64,000 nucleotides of DNA from Bacillus ectoiniformans (GCF_016908875.1 NZ_JAFBES010000004.1:1-64000), one strand, 5' to 3'. Counted from the first letter of the stretch, positions 44,499-54,106 are shown. Notes: a model not told the origin generated them from the sequence alone. A program made the numbers and translations.

Positions 44499-44692
44499 CT
44501 AAGATGCCCCTTTCCCTTTAGTTTGCTAAATTGGTAAAGAACTAAAACATGATTAAAAGATAGCAAATTTTGAAGGTTTCTGTCAATAGAAAATTGTAGA
44601 ATCGTAGGAGATAAGAGCTAGTGTACGTGTGTAATGTTGTTTTAGCGGGCTGGTATGTGGTTGGGGGATGATTTCTTTTTAAATTGGGACGG

Positions 44693-45225
44693 ATTCTTTC
44701 CATTTCGGCCAATATTCTTTCCAATTTGGCTCGGATTCTTTCTAATTTGGCCTATATTCTTTCCATTTCCGCTCATATTCTTGCCATTTCACTCAATAAT
44801 ACTGCCATTTCGTACATTTGACTTGAGACGGCTGATCATCGCTCGCTGTCACCCCCAGACAGGTGTCTGGCGCTTTATTTGAGCTGCATTCTTTCCATTT
44901 TGGCCAATATTCTTTCCTATTGGACTCTAATTCTTTCTAATTTGGCCTATAATCTTGCCATTTCCTCTCATAATCTTTCCATTTCACTCAATAATCCTGC
45001 CGTTTCATAATTTAGACTGGGGGGCAGCTGATCAACCCTCGCTGCCACCACCCAGACATGTGCCTGGCCGCTTTATTTGAGCTGCATTCTTTCCGTTTCG
45101 GTCTAGATTCTTTCCAATTGGACTCTAATTCTTTCTGATTTAGCCGGTATTCTTTCTATTTCCGCTCATAATCTTTCCATTTCACTCAATAATCCTGCCG
45201 TTTCGTAATTTAGACTGGGGGGCGG
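44693..45225. repeat. Nested repeat field B: 21-bp units in 195-198-bp higher-order repeats
   Basis: Six units of 21 bp beginning ATTCTTTCC or AATCNTGCC are followed by a linker of about 70 bp, and the whole repeats. Blocks start at 44693, 44888 and 45086. Linkers are conserved (GGGGGGCAGCTGATCAACCC, CGCTTTATTTGAGCTGC) and contain hairpins such as CCAGACA/TGTCTGG at 44855-44870 and GCAGC/GCTGC. The last linker is truncated near 45240. The unit is the one seen at 20324-20699. No gene lies in this 830-bp gap. Confidence 0.92.
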
Positions 45226-45285
45226 CTGATCAACCCTCGCTGCCGTTCACGGAATAATCCTGCCCAATCAAGAGTCCCGCTGCAT

Positions 45286-45320
45286 CAAAAAAACACCGTC
45301 TGCACAATCAGACGGTGTTC
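45286..45320 (-). terminator. Terminator after pepA
   Basis: The perfect 11-bp stem AACACCGTCTG/CAGACGGTGTT is followed by TTTTT on the minus strand. Confidence 0.92.
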
Positions 45321-45326
45321 CTAAAA

Positions 45327-46826
45327 TTATTTTTCTCCTTTTGCTACGGCTAGTAAGGCGAGAGTCCGCGCCATGACGCCTGTTGCTCCGTCTGGTCCGA
45401 GGGGGCCGCTCTTATTCGTATCTGCTGTACCAGCGATGTCGAGGTGTACCCATGGCGTGCCTTCAGCAAATTCGCCAATGAAGCCCGCTCCCATGATCGC
45501 GTGTCCTTCTCTTCCTGGGGAGTTATTTAAATCGGCAATTTTACTGCTGCGAATCCGTTCTTTATCCTTCTCTGTTAACGGCAGGCGCCACATAAATTCA
45601 CCCGCTTCTTCTGAGGCAGCGAGAACTTCCTCATATAGCTCATCATTATTTGCAAACACACCTGTTTTATCTGTACCAAGCGCGATTACGACACCGCCTG
45701 TCAGTGTCGCCACATCTACAAGGTAATTGGCTCCATGGTGCTTAGCATAGGTTATGGCATCAGCAAGAACTAGCCGCCCTTCCGCATCTGTGTTCAGCAC
45801 TTCAATCGTTTTTCCGCTCATCGACGTAATGACATCATCCGGCTTAAACGCGTGTCCGCTGATCATGTTATCTGTCGCAGGGATCACGGCTACGACATTT
45901 TGATCAGGCTTCAGCTCTCCAATAATCTCCATCGCACCAAGCACAGCTGCTGCTCCGCCCATATCGGTTTTCATGCCCACAATTCCGTCTTTTGGCTTGA
46001 TGGAGTAACCGCCTGTATCGAATGTGACTCCTTTGCCTACGAGTCCAAGTACATCTGTCCACTCTTCTTTCGGCTGGTACTTTAATGTGATCATTTTGGG
46101 CGGTTCGGCCGATCCTTGATTGACGGCTAAAAATGCGCCCATGCCTAATTTCTCAATTTCTGCTTTTTCTAGAATTTCCACTTCAAAGCCATACGTTTCA
46201 GCTAATTGTTCAGCATGGTGTGCAAGGTCTGATGCTGTCATTAAGTTTCCCGGTGTATTCACCAGCGTTCTTGCTGAGTTGGTGCCTTTACTCAATGCAT
46301 AACCGACTGCAAGAGCCGCTTTGATTTCATCCGTGTCTGCTTCTGTATAGACGGTTAGCTTTTCAATTTGTTTTTCAGGCTCATTCGAAGCTTTTTTATA
46401 CCCTTTAAATTCGTATGTTGCCAATCCAAAGGCCTCACTGAATGCTTGAGCGGAATCCATTATTTCCATTGCATCGGATTGAAAGCTGTCAAGCGCCACA
46501 GCCGTTGATGTCAGCTTGAGCTTTTTAATTTGTGTAAAGGCATGGCCAAAAGCTTCTTTCACTCCGTGGAAATCCGCCTGTTTTTCTTTACCTAGCCCAA
46601 TGAAAATTAATCTTTTTACAGGCAGCTTTCCATAAGTCGGCAAGATCGAAATCGCCTTAGACCTTGCAGAAAGATCCCCTTCTTTTATTAATTCAGTTAA
46701 CTGACTGTCAAATGCATCGTCCAGTTCTTTTAATGCACCTTCAAATTTAATTGGTTTATCATATAAACCAACTATTAAACTCTCTTCTGTCTGCTGCAAA
46801 AATAGTTCATTTTTTACCGTAAACAT
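45327..46826 (-). CDS. pepA: Leucyl aminopeptidase (M17)
   Basis: This 499-residue metallo-aminopeptidase has the M17 signature [17 protein letters not shown] and metal-binding [20 protein letters not shown]. It removes N-terminal residues from peptides in the cytoplasm. It corresponds to yuiE, next to yuiF, in B. subtilis. GGAGGTGGCTAGAT precedes ATG 46826. Confidence 0.95.
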   Translation of the reverse strand: MFTVKNELFLQQTEESLIVGLYDKPIKFEGALKELDDAFDSQLTELIKEGDLSARSKAISILPTYGKLPVKRLIFIGLGKEKQADFHGVKEAFGHAFTQIKKLKLTSTAVALDSFQSDAMEIMDSAQAFSEAFGLATYEFKGYKKASNEPEKQIEKLTVYTEADTDEIKAALAVGYALSKGTNSARTLVNTPGNLMTASDLAHHAEQLAETYGFEVEILEKAEIEKLGMGAFLAVNQGSAEPPKMITLKYQPKEEWTDVLGLVGKGVTFDTGGYSIKPKDGIVGMKTDMGGAAAVLGAMEIIGELKPDQNVVAVIPATDNMISGHAFKPDDVITSMSGKTIEVLNTDAEGRLVLADAITYAKHHGANYLVDVATLTGGVVIALGTDKTGVFANNDELYEEVLAASEEAGEFMWRLPLTEKDKERIRSSKIADLNNSPGREGHAIMGAGFIGEFAEGTPWVHLDIAGTADTNKSGPLGPDGATGVMARTLALLAVAKGEK

Positions 46827-46925
46827 ATCTAGCCACCTCCACTTTCATTATATCGAAAAGAAATACACGATTCGAATGTAACATGCTACACTGAAAAGAA
46901 AGAATCTTCTTAAAGGAGTGAAATC

Positions 46926-47735
46926 ATGCGTTTAATCTCCATTTGTCCCAGTAACACCGAACTTGTGGAATACCTTGGTCTAACTAGTCAGCTAGTAGGT
47001 GTGGATGACTTTTCTGACTGGCCTGCTTCTATCCAATCTCTTCCTAAACTAGGTCCTGACCTCTCTATTGATATGGATAAAGTAGAAGCATTGAAACCTG
47101 ATCTTGTGATCGCTTCGTTAAGCGTTCCTGGAATGGAGAAAAATATAGAGGAATTAAAGAAACGCGGACTTCCCTATATAGTCACAAACCCTCAATCCCT
47201 GCAGGATATTGGTGATTCATTACTTGAAGCAGGTAAAGCTTGCGGAGTTGAAGAGCAAGCGAAAGAAATAGCGAACCAATATTTTTCGCAATTAAAGCTG
47301 TTTCAACAGGTGGCTAATACGATAGAGAACCATCCCGCATTATATTGGGAATGGTGGCCTAAACCTGTCTTTACACCAGGGCGCATTAATTGGCTGACAG
47401 AAATAAGCGAACTCGCTGGGGGAACGAATGTTTTCGCCACTGAGCACACGGCTAATTTTCAAACCAGCTGGGATGATGTAAAACAGCGCGATCCTGATTA
47501 CATTCTTCTCTCTTGGGTGGGGGTGCAGACAGAAAAAATAGATCCTGAGATTGTCAAAAAAAGACCGGGCTGGATCGACCTGCAGGCTGTGCAATCTGGA
47601 CGTGTGGCTGTGATGGAAGAGGAATATTTTTGCCGTCCGTCTCCCCGTCTCCTCATTGGATTACACAAATTAGCTATGCTTCTCCATCCCGACAGCTATC
47701 GAATGATAGAACTTGATCCGCTTTTTAAAAAGTAG
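46926..47735 (+). CDS. Cobalamin-binding-type (BtuF-like) protein without signal peptide
   Basis: This 269-residue protein has the periplasmic-binding, helical-backbone fold of BtuF/FhuD-type proteins: RLISICPSNTELVEYLGL, ALKPDLVIASL, YWEWWPKPVFTPG and ELAGGTNVF. The N-terminus starts directly with the first beta strand and has no signal peptide or lipobox, so it is predicted cytoplasmic. No transporter genes adjoin it. It may bind cobalamin or a related tetrapyrrole inside the cell; the ligand is inferred. Confidence 0.85.
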   Translation: MRLISICPSNTELVEYLGLTSQLVGVDDFSDWPASIQSLPKLGPDLSIDMDKVEALKPDLVIASLSVPGMEKNIEELKKRGLPYIVTNPQSLQDIGDSLLEAGKACGVEEQAKEIANQYFSQLKLFQQVANTIENHPALYWEWWPKPVFTPGRINWLTEISELAGGTNVFATEHTANFQTSWDDVKQRDPDYILLSWVGVQTEKIDPEIVKKRPGWIDLQAVQSGRVAVMEEEYFCRPSPRLLIGLHKLAMLLHPDSYRMIELDPLFKK

Positions 47736-47746
47736 AGGTAACTAGC

Positions 47747-47790
47747 AGTCTAATGAATGGATTAGGCTGCTTGTTTCCATTCATTAGACT
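47747..47790. repeat. 14-bp inverted repeat downstream of the BtuF-like gene
   Basis: Perfect arms AGTCTAATGAATGG and CCATTCATTAGACT are separated by 16 bases. It lies between convergent genes without an immediate T-run. It may work as a terminator or mRNA-end protector. Confidence 0.7.
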
Positions 47791-47797
47791 TACGCAC

Positions 47798-47828
47798 AAA
47801 AAAACAGCTCCTTAATTTAGAAGCTGTT
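47798..47828 (-). terminator. Terminator after yuiB
   Basis: The stem AACAGCT/AGCTGTT with a 12-base loop is followed by T residues on the minus strand; it overlaps the yuiB 3' end. Confidence 0.82.
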
Positions 47829-48144
47829 AAAACATTTGATAGCCTTTTTCCCGCAGTACTCTCATCGTGATTCCCGCTGTAACAGCTCCTAAGAATCCGC
47901 TTAATAGAATCACTAAATCGGCTGCTTGTAATGAGGTAATCTTGTTTCCTAAAAGATTAAACGATTCATTCGCGTTAAAAATATAGTCAAATGTGCTAAT
48001 GCCGTCAACAATCATGATCGTGACGAGCGGATATAAAATCGCCATGACCCACGTCATTCGCAAAAGCATATTTAACAAAAAGCCGATGCCAAAAAACAGC
48101 ACGAAAAATAATAAAATAGACACTAATAAAATGGCTATATGCAT
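47827..48144 (-). CDS. yuiB: YuiB family membrane protein
   Basis: This 105-residue protein has three membrane helices (residues 3-25, 30-48, 76-95). It matches YuiB in length and position, downstream of yuiA. Its function is unknown. AAGGGAGGAAACGTC precedes ATG 48144. Confidence 0.85.
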   Translation of the reverse strand: MHIAILLVSILLFFVLFFGIGFLLNMLLRMTWVMAILYPLVTIMIVDGISTFDYIFNANESFNLLGNKITSLQAADLVILLSGFLGAVTAGITMRVLREKGYQMF

Positions 48145-48277
48145 GACGTTTCCTCCCTTAAATCACTAAATTTTAGTGTACTGAAACTAAGAGAAAACGT
48201 CAATGACGAATAAGCGACAATTGTACGATGTATCAGATATCCACATAGTCGGAAAAGCAGTCTAGCCTATAATGGGT

Positions 48278-48388
48278 TCATCCTTTGCCTTCACACTTCG
48301 GGCAAGTCTCTGAACCGCCGAGTAAAAGCTGAAAATATCCTTTTCCTTCACAATAAACACACTTCTTCACATTTGCTTTTGCTTTCAT
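48278..48388 (-). CDS. yuiA: YuiA-like mini zinc-finger protein (36 aa)
   Basis: A 36-residue reading frame encodes two CxxC pairs in a DnaJ-type zinc-finger arrangement: CVYCEGKGYFQ and then SETCPKCEGKG. It matches YuiA of B. subtilis in sequence pattern and position between yuiB and yumB. The GGAGGCGGACAACT before ATG 48388 is a good ribosome site. Confidence 0.82.
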   Translation of the reverse strand: MKAKANVKKCVYCEGKGYFQLLLGGSETCPKCEGKG

Positions 48389-48483
48389 AGTTGTCCGCCT
48401 CCGATTTATTTTAATTTTCTGATAATATATCATGTTTGGAGAACGGCTAACAATATCCTTTTTCGCTCATATTCATATCATTT

Positions 48484-48966
48484 TTAGAAGAATAGTTTAT
48501 ATGTCGTATATTCAAATTGCTTGCCCGGATCTAACCCATGAATGCAGCTTAACGATTCCTTTTGAAAAGTCTTAGTCAATGTATGTAACAACGCAGAAGT
48601 AGATTCATCTCTTCGCAGGTCCTCGGGCATCATCCAGCATGCATCCATTAACTCACTTGTTTGAATCTTAATTGACTGATTGGGGACAATCGGCCTTAGC
48701 AGAAAGATCACCATATTATCACTTAATTTCTCACGAATAACGCCCGTGCGAATACCAATCACACCGCAAATTTCACTATCAATTCCCGTCTCCTCTTTCA
48801 CCTCGCGAATAGCTGCTTCATCAACTGTTTCTCCCGCGTCCACGAAACCTGCCGGAAGTGACCACTGTCCCTTTAATCCGCTGTAATTCTTTTTGACAAC
48901 GAGCCACCTTCCCATTTCATCCACTACCAGTCCCGCTGCTGCTAACCACACCGATCCTCTTTTCAT
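48484..48966 (-). CDS. NUDIX hydrolase
   Basis: This 160-residue protein has a complete Nudix box beginning at [17 protein letters not shown] and continuing KEETG (about residues 40-62). The N-terminal [20 protein letters not shown] is typical. It hydrolyses a nucleoside diphosphate linked to another moiety; the substrate is not predictable. GGAGGAGAATAAG precedes ATG 48966. It sits between yuiA and ndh. Confidence 0.9.
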   Translation of the reverse strand: MKRGSVWLAAAGLVVDEMGRWLVVKKNYSGLKGQWSLPAGFVDAGETVDEAAIREVKEETGIDSEICGVIGIRTGVIREKLSDNMVIFLLRPIVPNQSIKIQTSELMDACWMMPEDLRRDESTSALLHTLTKTFQKESLSCIHGLDPGKQFEYTTYKLFF

Positions 48967-48982
48967 CTTATTCTCCTCCGCA

Positions 48983-49016
48983 AAAAAATAGACCGCCTTA
49001 AAAAGGACGGTCCATT
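48983..49016 (-). terminator. Terminator after ndh
   Basis: The GACCG/CGGTC stem with inner pairs is followed by ATTTTTTT on the minus strand. Confidence 0.75.
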
Positions 49017-49030
49017 TCTGTGATGTATGA

Positions 49031-50251
49031 TTATAGTACGTTGAATTTACCTTTTTTAAGCACTAAAGAAGGTCCGCCGATCATGTATAATGCACGGTTA
49101 TCGACCATTTTCTTCATGAATGAAGCTTTTGTTCCTGTAACTTTCTTGCCGAAAACAACACCGATCGCATCGTCATCACCAAGAGAACATACAGTACCTT
49201 TAATGTCAGGAGTGAATGTTTCTAACGCATCTTCACTGCCTTTAATTAACTTCACTAAGTTGCGCGCGCATACTTCACCTTGCTGCATCGCAATTTGAGC
49301 AGTTGGAGGGTATGGACGATTGATTTCTTCGTTAATGATTAATGAAGAATCTCCAATGACGAAGATATTGTCATGGCCTGGCGCACGAAGATCAGGATTG
49401 ACTTTCACGCGGGCACGCATGTTTTCAATTCCAGATTTTTCGATGACAGAGCTTCCGCGAACGCCGGCTGCCCATACAACTGTACCAGCTTTAATTTCTT
49501 CCGTCTCATCTTCACCTTTAGCCACTTTAATGCCTTCTGGTGTTGCACCTTTGATCGCTGTGCCAATTTTGAATTCTACACCCTTTTTCTCAAGGTGAGC
49601 GACCGCGTATTTCACAAGCTCAGGATCAAATCCAGGAAGAACCATTGGAGCTGCTTCTACACAGTAAATACGAACTTTTGAGTAGTCAATGTCATATTCA
49701 CGGCAAAGTTCTGGCACACGGTTTGTGATTTCTCCTAAGAATTCGATTCCAGTGAAACCAGCGCCTCCAACAACGATTGTCAAACGTTCATCTTTCTTTT
49801 CCGTTTCCATCGCGTATGTGGCAAACTGATAATCAATATGTTCGCGAATTTGACGAGCAGCATTCACATTAGAAATAGTGAAAGCATGTTCTTTCAAACC
49901 TTCAATTCCAAATGTTTCAGACTCTCCGCCTAATGCAAATACTAAATAATCGTAATCAATTTCTCCAGTGTTTAACACGACTTTCTTTTCGTCTGTCTTA
50001 ATATCTTCTACTTCCGCACGAATAAATTCTACTTTGCTGCGATTGATGACACTGTCGATGTCATAGCGAACACGATCATGGTGCAATGTACCAGCAGATG
50101 CCTCATGCAGCCATGTTGTTTCGTAGTGATAATCATTTTTATTAACCAATACGATATTTGCCTCATCTTGGCCTAATGCTTTTTGAAGACGTGTAACCGT
50201 CATTAATCCACCATAACCTGCACCTAGTACAACTATTTTCGGCTTTCTCAC
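49031..50251 (-). CDS. yumB: Type II NADH dehydrogenase (YumB/Ndh)
   Basis: This 406-residue membrane-peripheral flavoprotein passes electrons from NADH to menaquinone without pumping protons. It has an FAD motif [18 protein letters not shown], a second dinucleotide motif [18 protein letters not shown], and [10 protein letters not shown] and FVIGDSSLI. The start is GTG 50251 with AAAGGTGG upstream, giving the length of B. subtilis YumB. A Rex-like site lies about 85 bases upstream. Confidence 0.93.
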   Translation of the reverse strand: MRKPKIVVLGAGYGGLMTVTRLQKALGQDEANIVLVNKNDYHYETTWLHEASAGTLHHDRVRYDIDSVINRSKVEFIRAEVEDIKTDEKKVVLNTGEIDYDYLVFALGGESETFGIEGLKEHAFTISNVNAARQIREHIDYQFATYAMETEKKDERLTIVVGGAGFTGIEFLGEITNRVPELCREYDIDYSKVRIYCVEAAPMVLPGFDPELVKYAVAHLEKKGVEFKIGTAIKGATPEGIKVAKGEDETEEIKAGTVVWAAGVRGSSVIEKSGIENMRARVKVNPDLRAPGHDNIFVIGDSSLIINEEINRPYPPTAQIAMQQGEVCARNLVKLIKGSEDALETFTPDIKGTVCSLGDDDAIGVVFGKKVTGTKASFMKKMVDNRALYMIGGPSLVLKKGKFNVL

Positions 50252-50266
50252 AATAATCACTTCCAC

Positions 50267-50601
50267 CTTTTATCCATATATTTGCGAATCGCTTCGCACC
50301 GTTTGAGCAACATAAAACTATTCATGAAGAATGTGATATTTTTCACGAATAATTGTAAAAAAAGATTCTAAAGTTTGTCATAAAATCTTAACAATTGCAT
50401 ATCTGTTTCAATAATATGCTTTTTAGAATCGTTTTTCAAGACATTTGAGCCAATTAATTCTTTTGATTTTCTTCTATCAACTTTCCCGATTTCACACATA
50501 AAAAACATGAAATAAATCCCTTTTAGATCAGTCTCTTTTCTATTGTAGGTATGATAAGATGGTTTTATGATTTGATTCTTTCAGTTTAGAGGAGGGGTAC
50601 G
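50267..50601. other. Divergent intergenic region between yumB and yumC
   Basis: This AT-rich region has no gene. It holds promoters for both genes, the Rex-like site at 50331-50348, and a TATGAT -10-like box near 50550 for yumC. Confidence 0.6.
50331..50348 (-). promoter_or_regulatory. Rex-like operator upstream of ndh
   Basis: ATGTGATATTTTTCACGA matches the Rex consensus WTGTGAA-N4-TTCACAW except for two positions. Rex senses NADH/NAD+ and is known to control ndh in B. subtilis. It lies just downstream of a candidate promoter for ndh (ATGACA, 17 bases, TTACAA). Confidence 0.55.
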
Positions 50602-51603
50602 ATGGAAACAAGTGAGCAAGTGTTTGATATCACCATTATTGGGGGCGGTCCTGTCGGTTTATTTACGGCGTTTTATGGAGGCATGCGCCAAGCATCTGTA
50701 AAAATTATAGAAAGCCTACCTCAGTTAGGCGGACAGCTGTCAACTCTTTATCCAGAAAAATTCATTTATGATGTAGCAGGTTTCCCAAAAGTACGGGCAC
50801 AGGAACTCGTAGATAACCTGGTTGAACAAATGAACCAGTTCTCCCCTTCTATTTGTCTAGGGGAATCTGTTCAAGAACTAGAGAAACTTCCTGACGGATC
50901 ATTTAAACTAACAACTAATAAGGGCATTCATTATACAAAAACGATGATCATCACAGCAGGAAACGGTGCTTTTCAGGCTAGAAAATTGGAACTCCCTCAG
51001 GCAGAAGCATATGAAGAAGCAAACCTTCATTATTTTGTGACGGACTTGAATCGATTTGCAGACCGAAAAGTAGTGATTTGTGGGGGCGGTGATTCCGCGG
51101 TAGACTGGGCTCTTATGCTCGAACCGATTGCGAAAGAAGTGACGCTTGTGCATCGCCGAGACAAATTCCGAGCTCATGAACACAGCGTAGAACAGCTGCT
51201 TCAATCAAACGTCCAAGTTTTAACGCCTTATATTCCCAGCGAATTAACAGGTGATGGTTCCAGCATCCATTCCATCACATTCGAAGAGGTAAAAGGCGAT
51301 GCGAAAAAAACGTTGGAACTTGATGATTTAATCATTAACTTTGGGTTTGTCTCTTCATTGGGACCCCTCAAGAACTGGGGCCTCGATATCGAAAAGAATA
51401 ACATTGTCGTCAATTCTAAAATGGAAACAAACCTTGAAGGCATCTACGCAGCTGGAGATATTTGTACATATGATGGCAAAGTAAAGCTGATTGCCTCTGG
51501 ATTTGGCGAAGCGCCTACCGCTGTGAATAACGCAAAAGCTTATTTAGATCCAAAAGCGCGCGTGCAGCCGCTTCATAGCACATCATTATTCGAGCAAAAA
51601 TAA
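50602..51603 (+). CDS. yumC: Ferredoxin/flavodoxin-NADP+ reductase YumC
   Basis: This 333-residue thioredoxin-reductase-like FNR has the FAD motif [21 protein letters not shown] motif [17 protein letters not shown] and the C-terminal [20 protein letters not shown]. The redox CxxC of thioredoxin reductase is missing, which is characteristic of YumC. It supplies reduced ferredoxin or flavodoxin. AGAGGAGGGGTACG precedes the ATG. Confidence 0.95.
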   Translation: METSEQVFDITIIGGGPVGLFTAFYGGMRQASVKIIESLPQLGGQLSTLYPEKFIYDVAGFPKVRAQELVDNLVEQMNQFSPSICLGESVQELEKLPDGSFKLTTNKGIHYTKTMIITAGNGAFQARKLELPQAEAYEEANLHYFVTDLNRFADRKVVICGGGDSAVDWALMLEPIAKEVTLVHRRDKFRAHEHSVEQLLQSNVQVLTPYIPSELTGDGSSIHSITFEEVKGDAKKTLELDDLIINFGFVSSLGPLKNWGLDIEKNNIVVNSKMETNLEGIYAAGDICTYDGKVKLIASGFGEAPTAVNNAKAYLDPKARVQPLHSTSLFEQK

Positions 51604-51674
51604 TCCTTCTGTTTTTAATCATATAAACTGGGTACTTTAATAAGTAGACTATATGATTAAAGAGGGTGAATGGA

Positions 51675-52319
51675 ATGAACGTACTTGTCATCGGTGCATC
51701 AGGTCATACAGGCAAAAGAGTGGTGAAACTTCTTTCTGACAGCAGCCAGCATCTCGTTCGGGCGATGATTCGGAAAGCGTCTGATACGGAAGAGATGGAG
51801 AAACTCGGTTCAAAGCCAATACTTGCGGATTTAGAACAGGATTTCAGCTTTGCCATGAATGATGTGAACGCGGTTATTTTTGCCGCTGGATCTGGTTCTA
51901 GCACTGGCCATGATAAAACCATTGCTGTAGATCAAGAAGGCGCGAAAAAGGCGGTAGATTTCGCCAAAGAAAAAGGGATTGAACGTTTTATTATGCTGAG
52001 TTCTATCGGCACAGAAAATCCGGCGATGGCTCCGGAAGCACTCAGACCCTATGTGATAGCTAAGCAAGCGGCAGATCAGCACCTGGCTATTAGCGGATTA
52101 AACTACACCATTGTCCGGCCGGGCGGTTTAACAAATGAACCAGGTACTGGGATGATTGATATCTCCCGTCATTTTACCGCGCTTGAGAACAACATGATTT
52201 CACGTGACGATGTCGCACAAGTGCTGGTTGATTCCTTGCTTACGAAAGAAACTGAACACAAGATCTTTGAAATTGTCGGCGGAAGCACACCAATTGAAGA
52301 AGCGTTGAAAAGCATATGA
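51675..52319 (+). CDS. NAD(P)-binding NmrA/SDR-like protein (YhfK-type)
   Basis: This 214-residue atypical short-chain dehydrogenase has the nucleotide-binding motif VLVIGASGHTGKRVVKLL, IFAAGSGSSTGHDKT and a YVIAKQAAD active-site-like Tyr/Lys pair. YTIVRPGGLTNEPGTG follows. It matches B. subtilis YhfK in length. The start is ATG 51675, with GAGGGTG upstream; an in-frame GTG three codons earlier lies in that site. The substrate is unknown. Confidence 0.87.
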   Translation: MNVLVIGASGHTGKRVVKLLSDSSQHLVRAMIRKASDTEEMEKLGSKPILADLEQDFSFAMNDVNAVIFAAGSGSSTGHDKTIAVDQEGAKKAVDFAKEKGIERFIMLSSIGTENPAMAPEALRPYVIAKQAADQHLAISGLNYTIVRPGGLTNEPGTGMIDISRHFTALENNMISRDDVAQVLVDSLLTKETEHKIFEIVGGSTPIEEALKSI

Positions 52320-52367
52320 AAACAACCTCCACTTGTCCATGCGAGGTTACTAAAAAAGTGAATTCTT

Positions 52368-52418
52368 AAAAAAATCCCAGGATCATTCCAAATGTATGGA
52401 TTGATCCTGGGTTTTTTA
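52368..52418. terminator. Terminator after the NmrA-like gene
   Basis: The long stem AAAATCCCAGGATCA/TGATCCTGGGTTTT is followed by T. A second, weaker AACCTC/GAGGTT hairpin precedes it. Confidence 0.88.
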
Positions 52419-52536
52419 GTGATATGTTGCTTAAAATTGAGCCGATTTTTAACTAACTATAGAACAATTAGGTAAAAACAACCTTATTTAGCTAATTTTT
52501 ATTTTTGTTTTATGAGAGATTGTTCACCTAAGGCCT

Positions 52537-52642
52537 TCTATCAGCGGTTTCCACGGTTCTATCGGCGGCTTTGTCATTCTATCAGCGCTTTCCGCGGTTC
52601 TATCGGCAGCTTTCACGATTCTATCAGCGTTTCACTATCGAC
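52537..52642. repeat. 21-bp tandem repeat cluster C (TTCTATCNGCG type)
   Basis: About five units of 21 bp (one of 20) begin TTCTATCAGCG or TTCTATCGGCG. Alternate units are more alike (CAGCG versus CGGC), which suggests a 42-bp dimer. It lies in the gap between convergent genes (NmrA-like and GNAT). The unit differs from fields A and B but has the same period. The gap at 52320-52687 holds no gene. Confidence 0.88.
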
Positions 52643-52687
52643 CTAAGAATTAAGCGATATTTCACTGCAGTGAAATTCTTATGTCAG

Positions 52688-53227
52688 TTACTTCCACTCC
52701 TCAGCAAGCATACTGTATACGACGTGGTCGACATACCGGCCATACAGCCGCTCCGATTGTCTAAGAATGCCTTCTTCCTTAAAATTCAATCTTTCAGGTA
52801 TGCTTCTGCTCTTCACGTTTTCTACAGCCGCCCGAATTTCCACTCTATTCAGTCCCATTTCTTCGAACGCATAATCCACTAAAGCTTTGACCGCTTTCGT
52901 CATGATCCCCTTGCCTTGAAATCCTTCCCCTAGCCAATACCCAATAGCAGCAGATTGATTTGCCCAGTCTAGTGTATTAAACCCTGCCACTCCAGCCACT
53001 TCGTCTTTATCGAGGATGATTGTTGTAAGACTTTTGTTATCCGCATACCCTTTTAAAGAGCTTTGAATAAAAGCTTTGGTATCCTCTGCCGTTTTTGTTG
53101 CGTCGATCCATGGCAGCCACTCGCGTAAGTACTGTCTCGATTCATCCGTTAAGGCAAAAAGGCTGTCAGCATCTTTATATTCAATTAATTTCAAAGAAGT
53201 TTCCTGATCAATTTTATGGATAAACAT
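52688..53227 (-). CDS. GNAT N-acetyltransferase (RimJ/RimL type)
   Basis: This 179-residue GNAT protein has the acetyl-CoA loop GYWLGEGFQGKGIMTKAVK (about residue 91), FEEMGLNRVEIRAAVENVKS and a C-terminal RLYGRYVDHVVYSML. It resembles YdaF-like ribosomal-protein or small-molecule acetyltransferases. The substrate is not known. GGGAGGAAAGAA precedes ATG 53227. Confidence 0.9.
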   Translation of the reverse strand: MFIHKIDQETSLKLIEYKDADSLFALTDESRQYLREWLPWIDATKTAEDTKAFIQSSLKGYADNKSLTTIILDKDEVAGVAGFNTLDWANQSAAIGYWLGEGFQGKGIMTKAVKALVDYAFEEMGLNRVEIRAAVENVKSRSIPERLNFKEEGILRQSERLYGRYVDHVVYSMLAEEWK

Positions 53228-53282
53228 TTCTTTCCTCCCTGGTCAATACATTTGGTAAAATAAGGCTAAGGAGTGGTTGAGT

Positions 53283-54059
53283 TTGCAAAAAAATATCATT
53301 TTAACCTTATTGGCACTGCTTTTCTTTAGCGGAATTATCATTGTTTCATTAAAAATATGGAATGTTTTTCCTTCACTATTTATTGTCTTGCTTTTCATCT
53401 TAGCAGTAAATAAGCAGTACCGTTTCTTATCCGGCATCTTTATAGCGTTTCTTTTAGGTTTTCTTGGCTTCCAGCTGATGACGGAAGTCGTAGAGAGGTT
53501 TTCTCTGAGCGAAGAATGGCAGGTTGTGCTCAAAAGAAGTTCTCTTCTTCTTATTGCCGCGAGTCTTATTTCGGTCCTTCTCTTACATAATAAACAGGTT
53601 GCTTTCTTTCAGCATAAATTAAATTGGAATCAGCCGATGCATCTTCCGTTTCATACAATCAAAACATCCTATTTTTTGATGAGTGCCTTCATCATCAATA
53701 TAGCCATCTTCATTCCCTTTATCGCGCAGCAACAATGGAATGAGATTCAATCTATTCTGTTATTTGCTTTCGCCTTTTCATTGATTAATGCCATATTAGA
53801 AGAGCTGATTTGGCGAGGACTGCTCTTATCGGCTTTAAAAAAACAGGTATCTCAATTATATGCCATTACCATCACAAGTCTCGGGTTTGGACTTCAGCAC
53901 TTGAGCATCGGCTTTCCTCTGTCCACCAGCTTGCTTTTTTCTTTTGGCGGAGTGTTTTATGCCATCGTCGTTCTAAAAACCAATTCGATTTATCCTGCTA
54001 TGTTTCTTCATTTTGTCATTAACATGGGCATGGTGTTAAGCGGATGGATTCTAATATAA
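53283..54059 (+). CDS. CPBP-family intramembrane metalloprotease
   Basis: This protein of about 258 residues has eight membrane helices and the Abi/CPBP motifs: EExxxR in ILEELIWRGLL, FxxxH in FGLQHLSIG and HxxxN in FLHFVINMG. Relatives (Rce1-like) cleave peptides within the membrane, often for peptide maturation or immunity. No peptide gene is evident beside it. TTG 53283 is spaced 9 bases from AAGGAG; TTG 53277 is the alternative. Confidence 0.88.
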   Translation: MQKNIILTLLALLFFSGIIIVSLKIWNVFPSLFIVLLFILAVNKQYRFLSGIFIAFLLGFLGFQLMTEVVERFSLSEEWQVVLKRSSLLLIAASLISVLLLHNKQVAFFQHKLNWNQPMHLPFHTIKTSYFLMSAFIINIAIFIPFIAQQQWNEIQSILLFAFAFSLINAILEELIWRGLLLSALKKQVSQLYAITITSLGFGLQHLSIGFPLSTSLLFSFGGVFYAIVVLKTNSIYPAMFLHFVINMGMVLSGWILI

Positions 54060-54060
54060 G

Positions 54061-54096
54061 AAAAAGCTTGAGGACATCGTTCCCTCAAGCTTTTAT
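54061..54096. terminator. Bidirectional terminator between CPBP and yutM
   Basis: The stem AAAAGCTTGAGG/CCTCAAGCTTTT has a 9-base loop. Confidence 0.9.
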
Positions 54097-54106
54097 ATTT
54101 ACCTTA

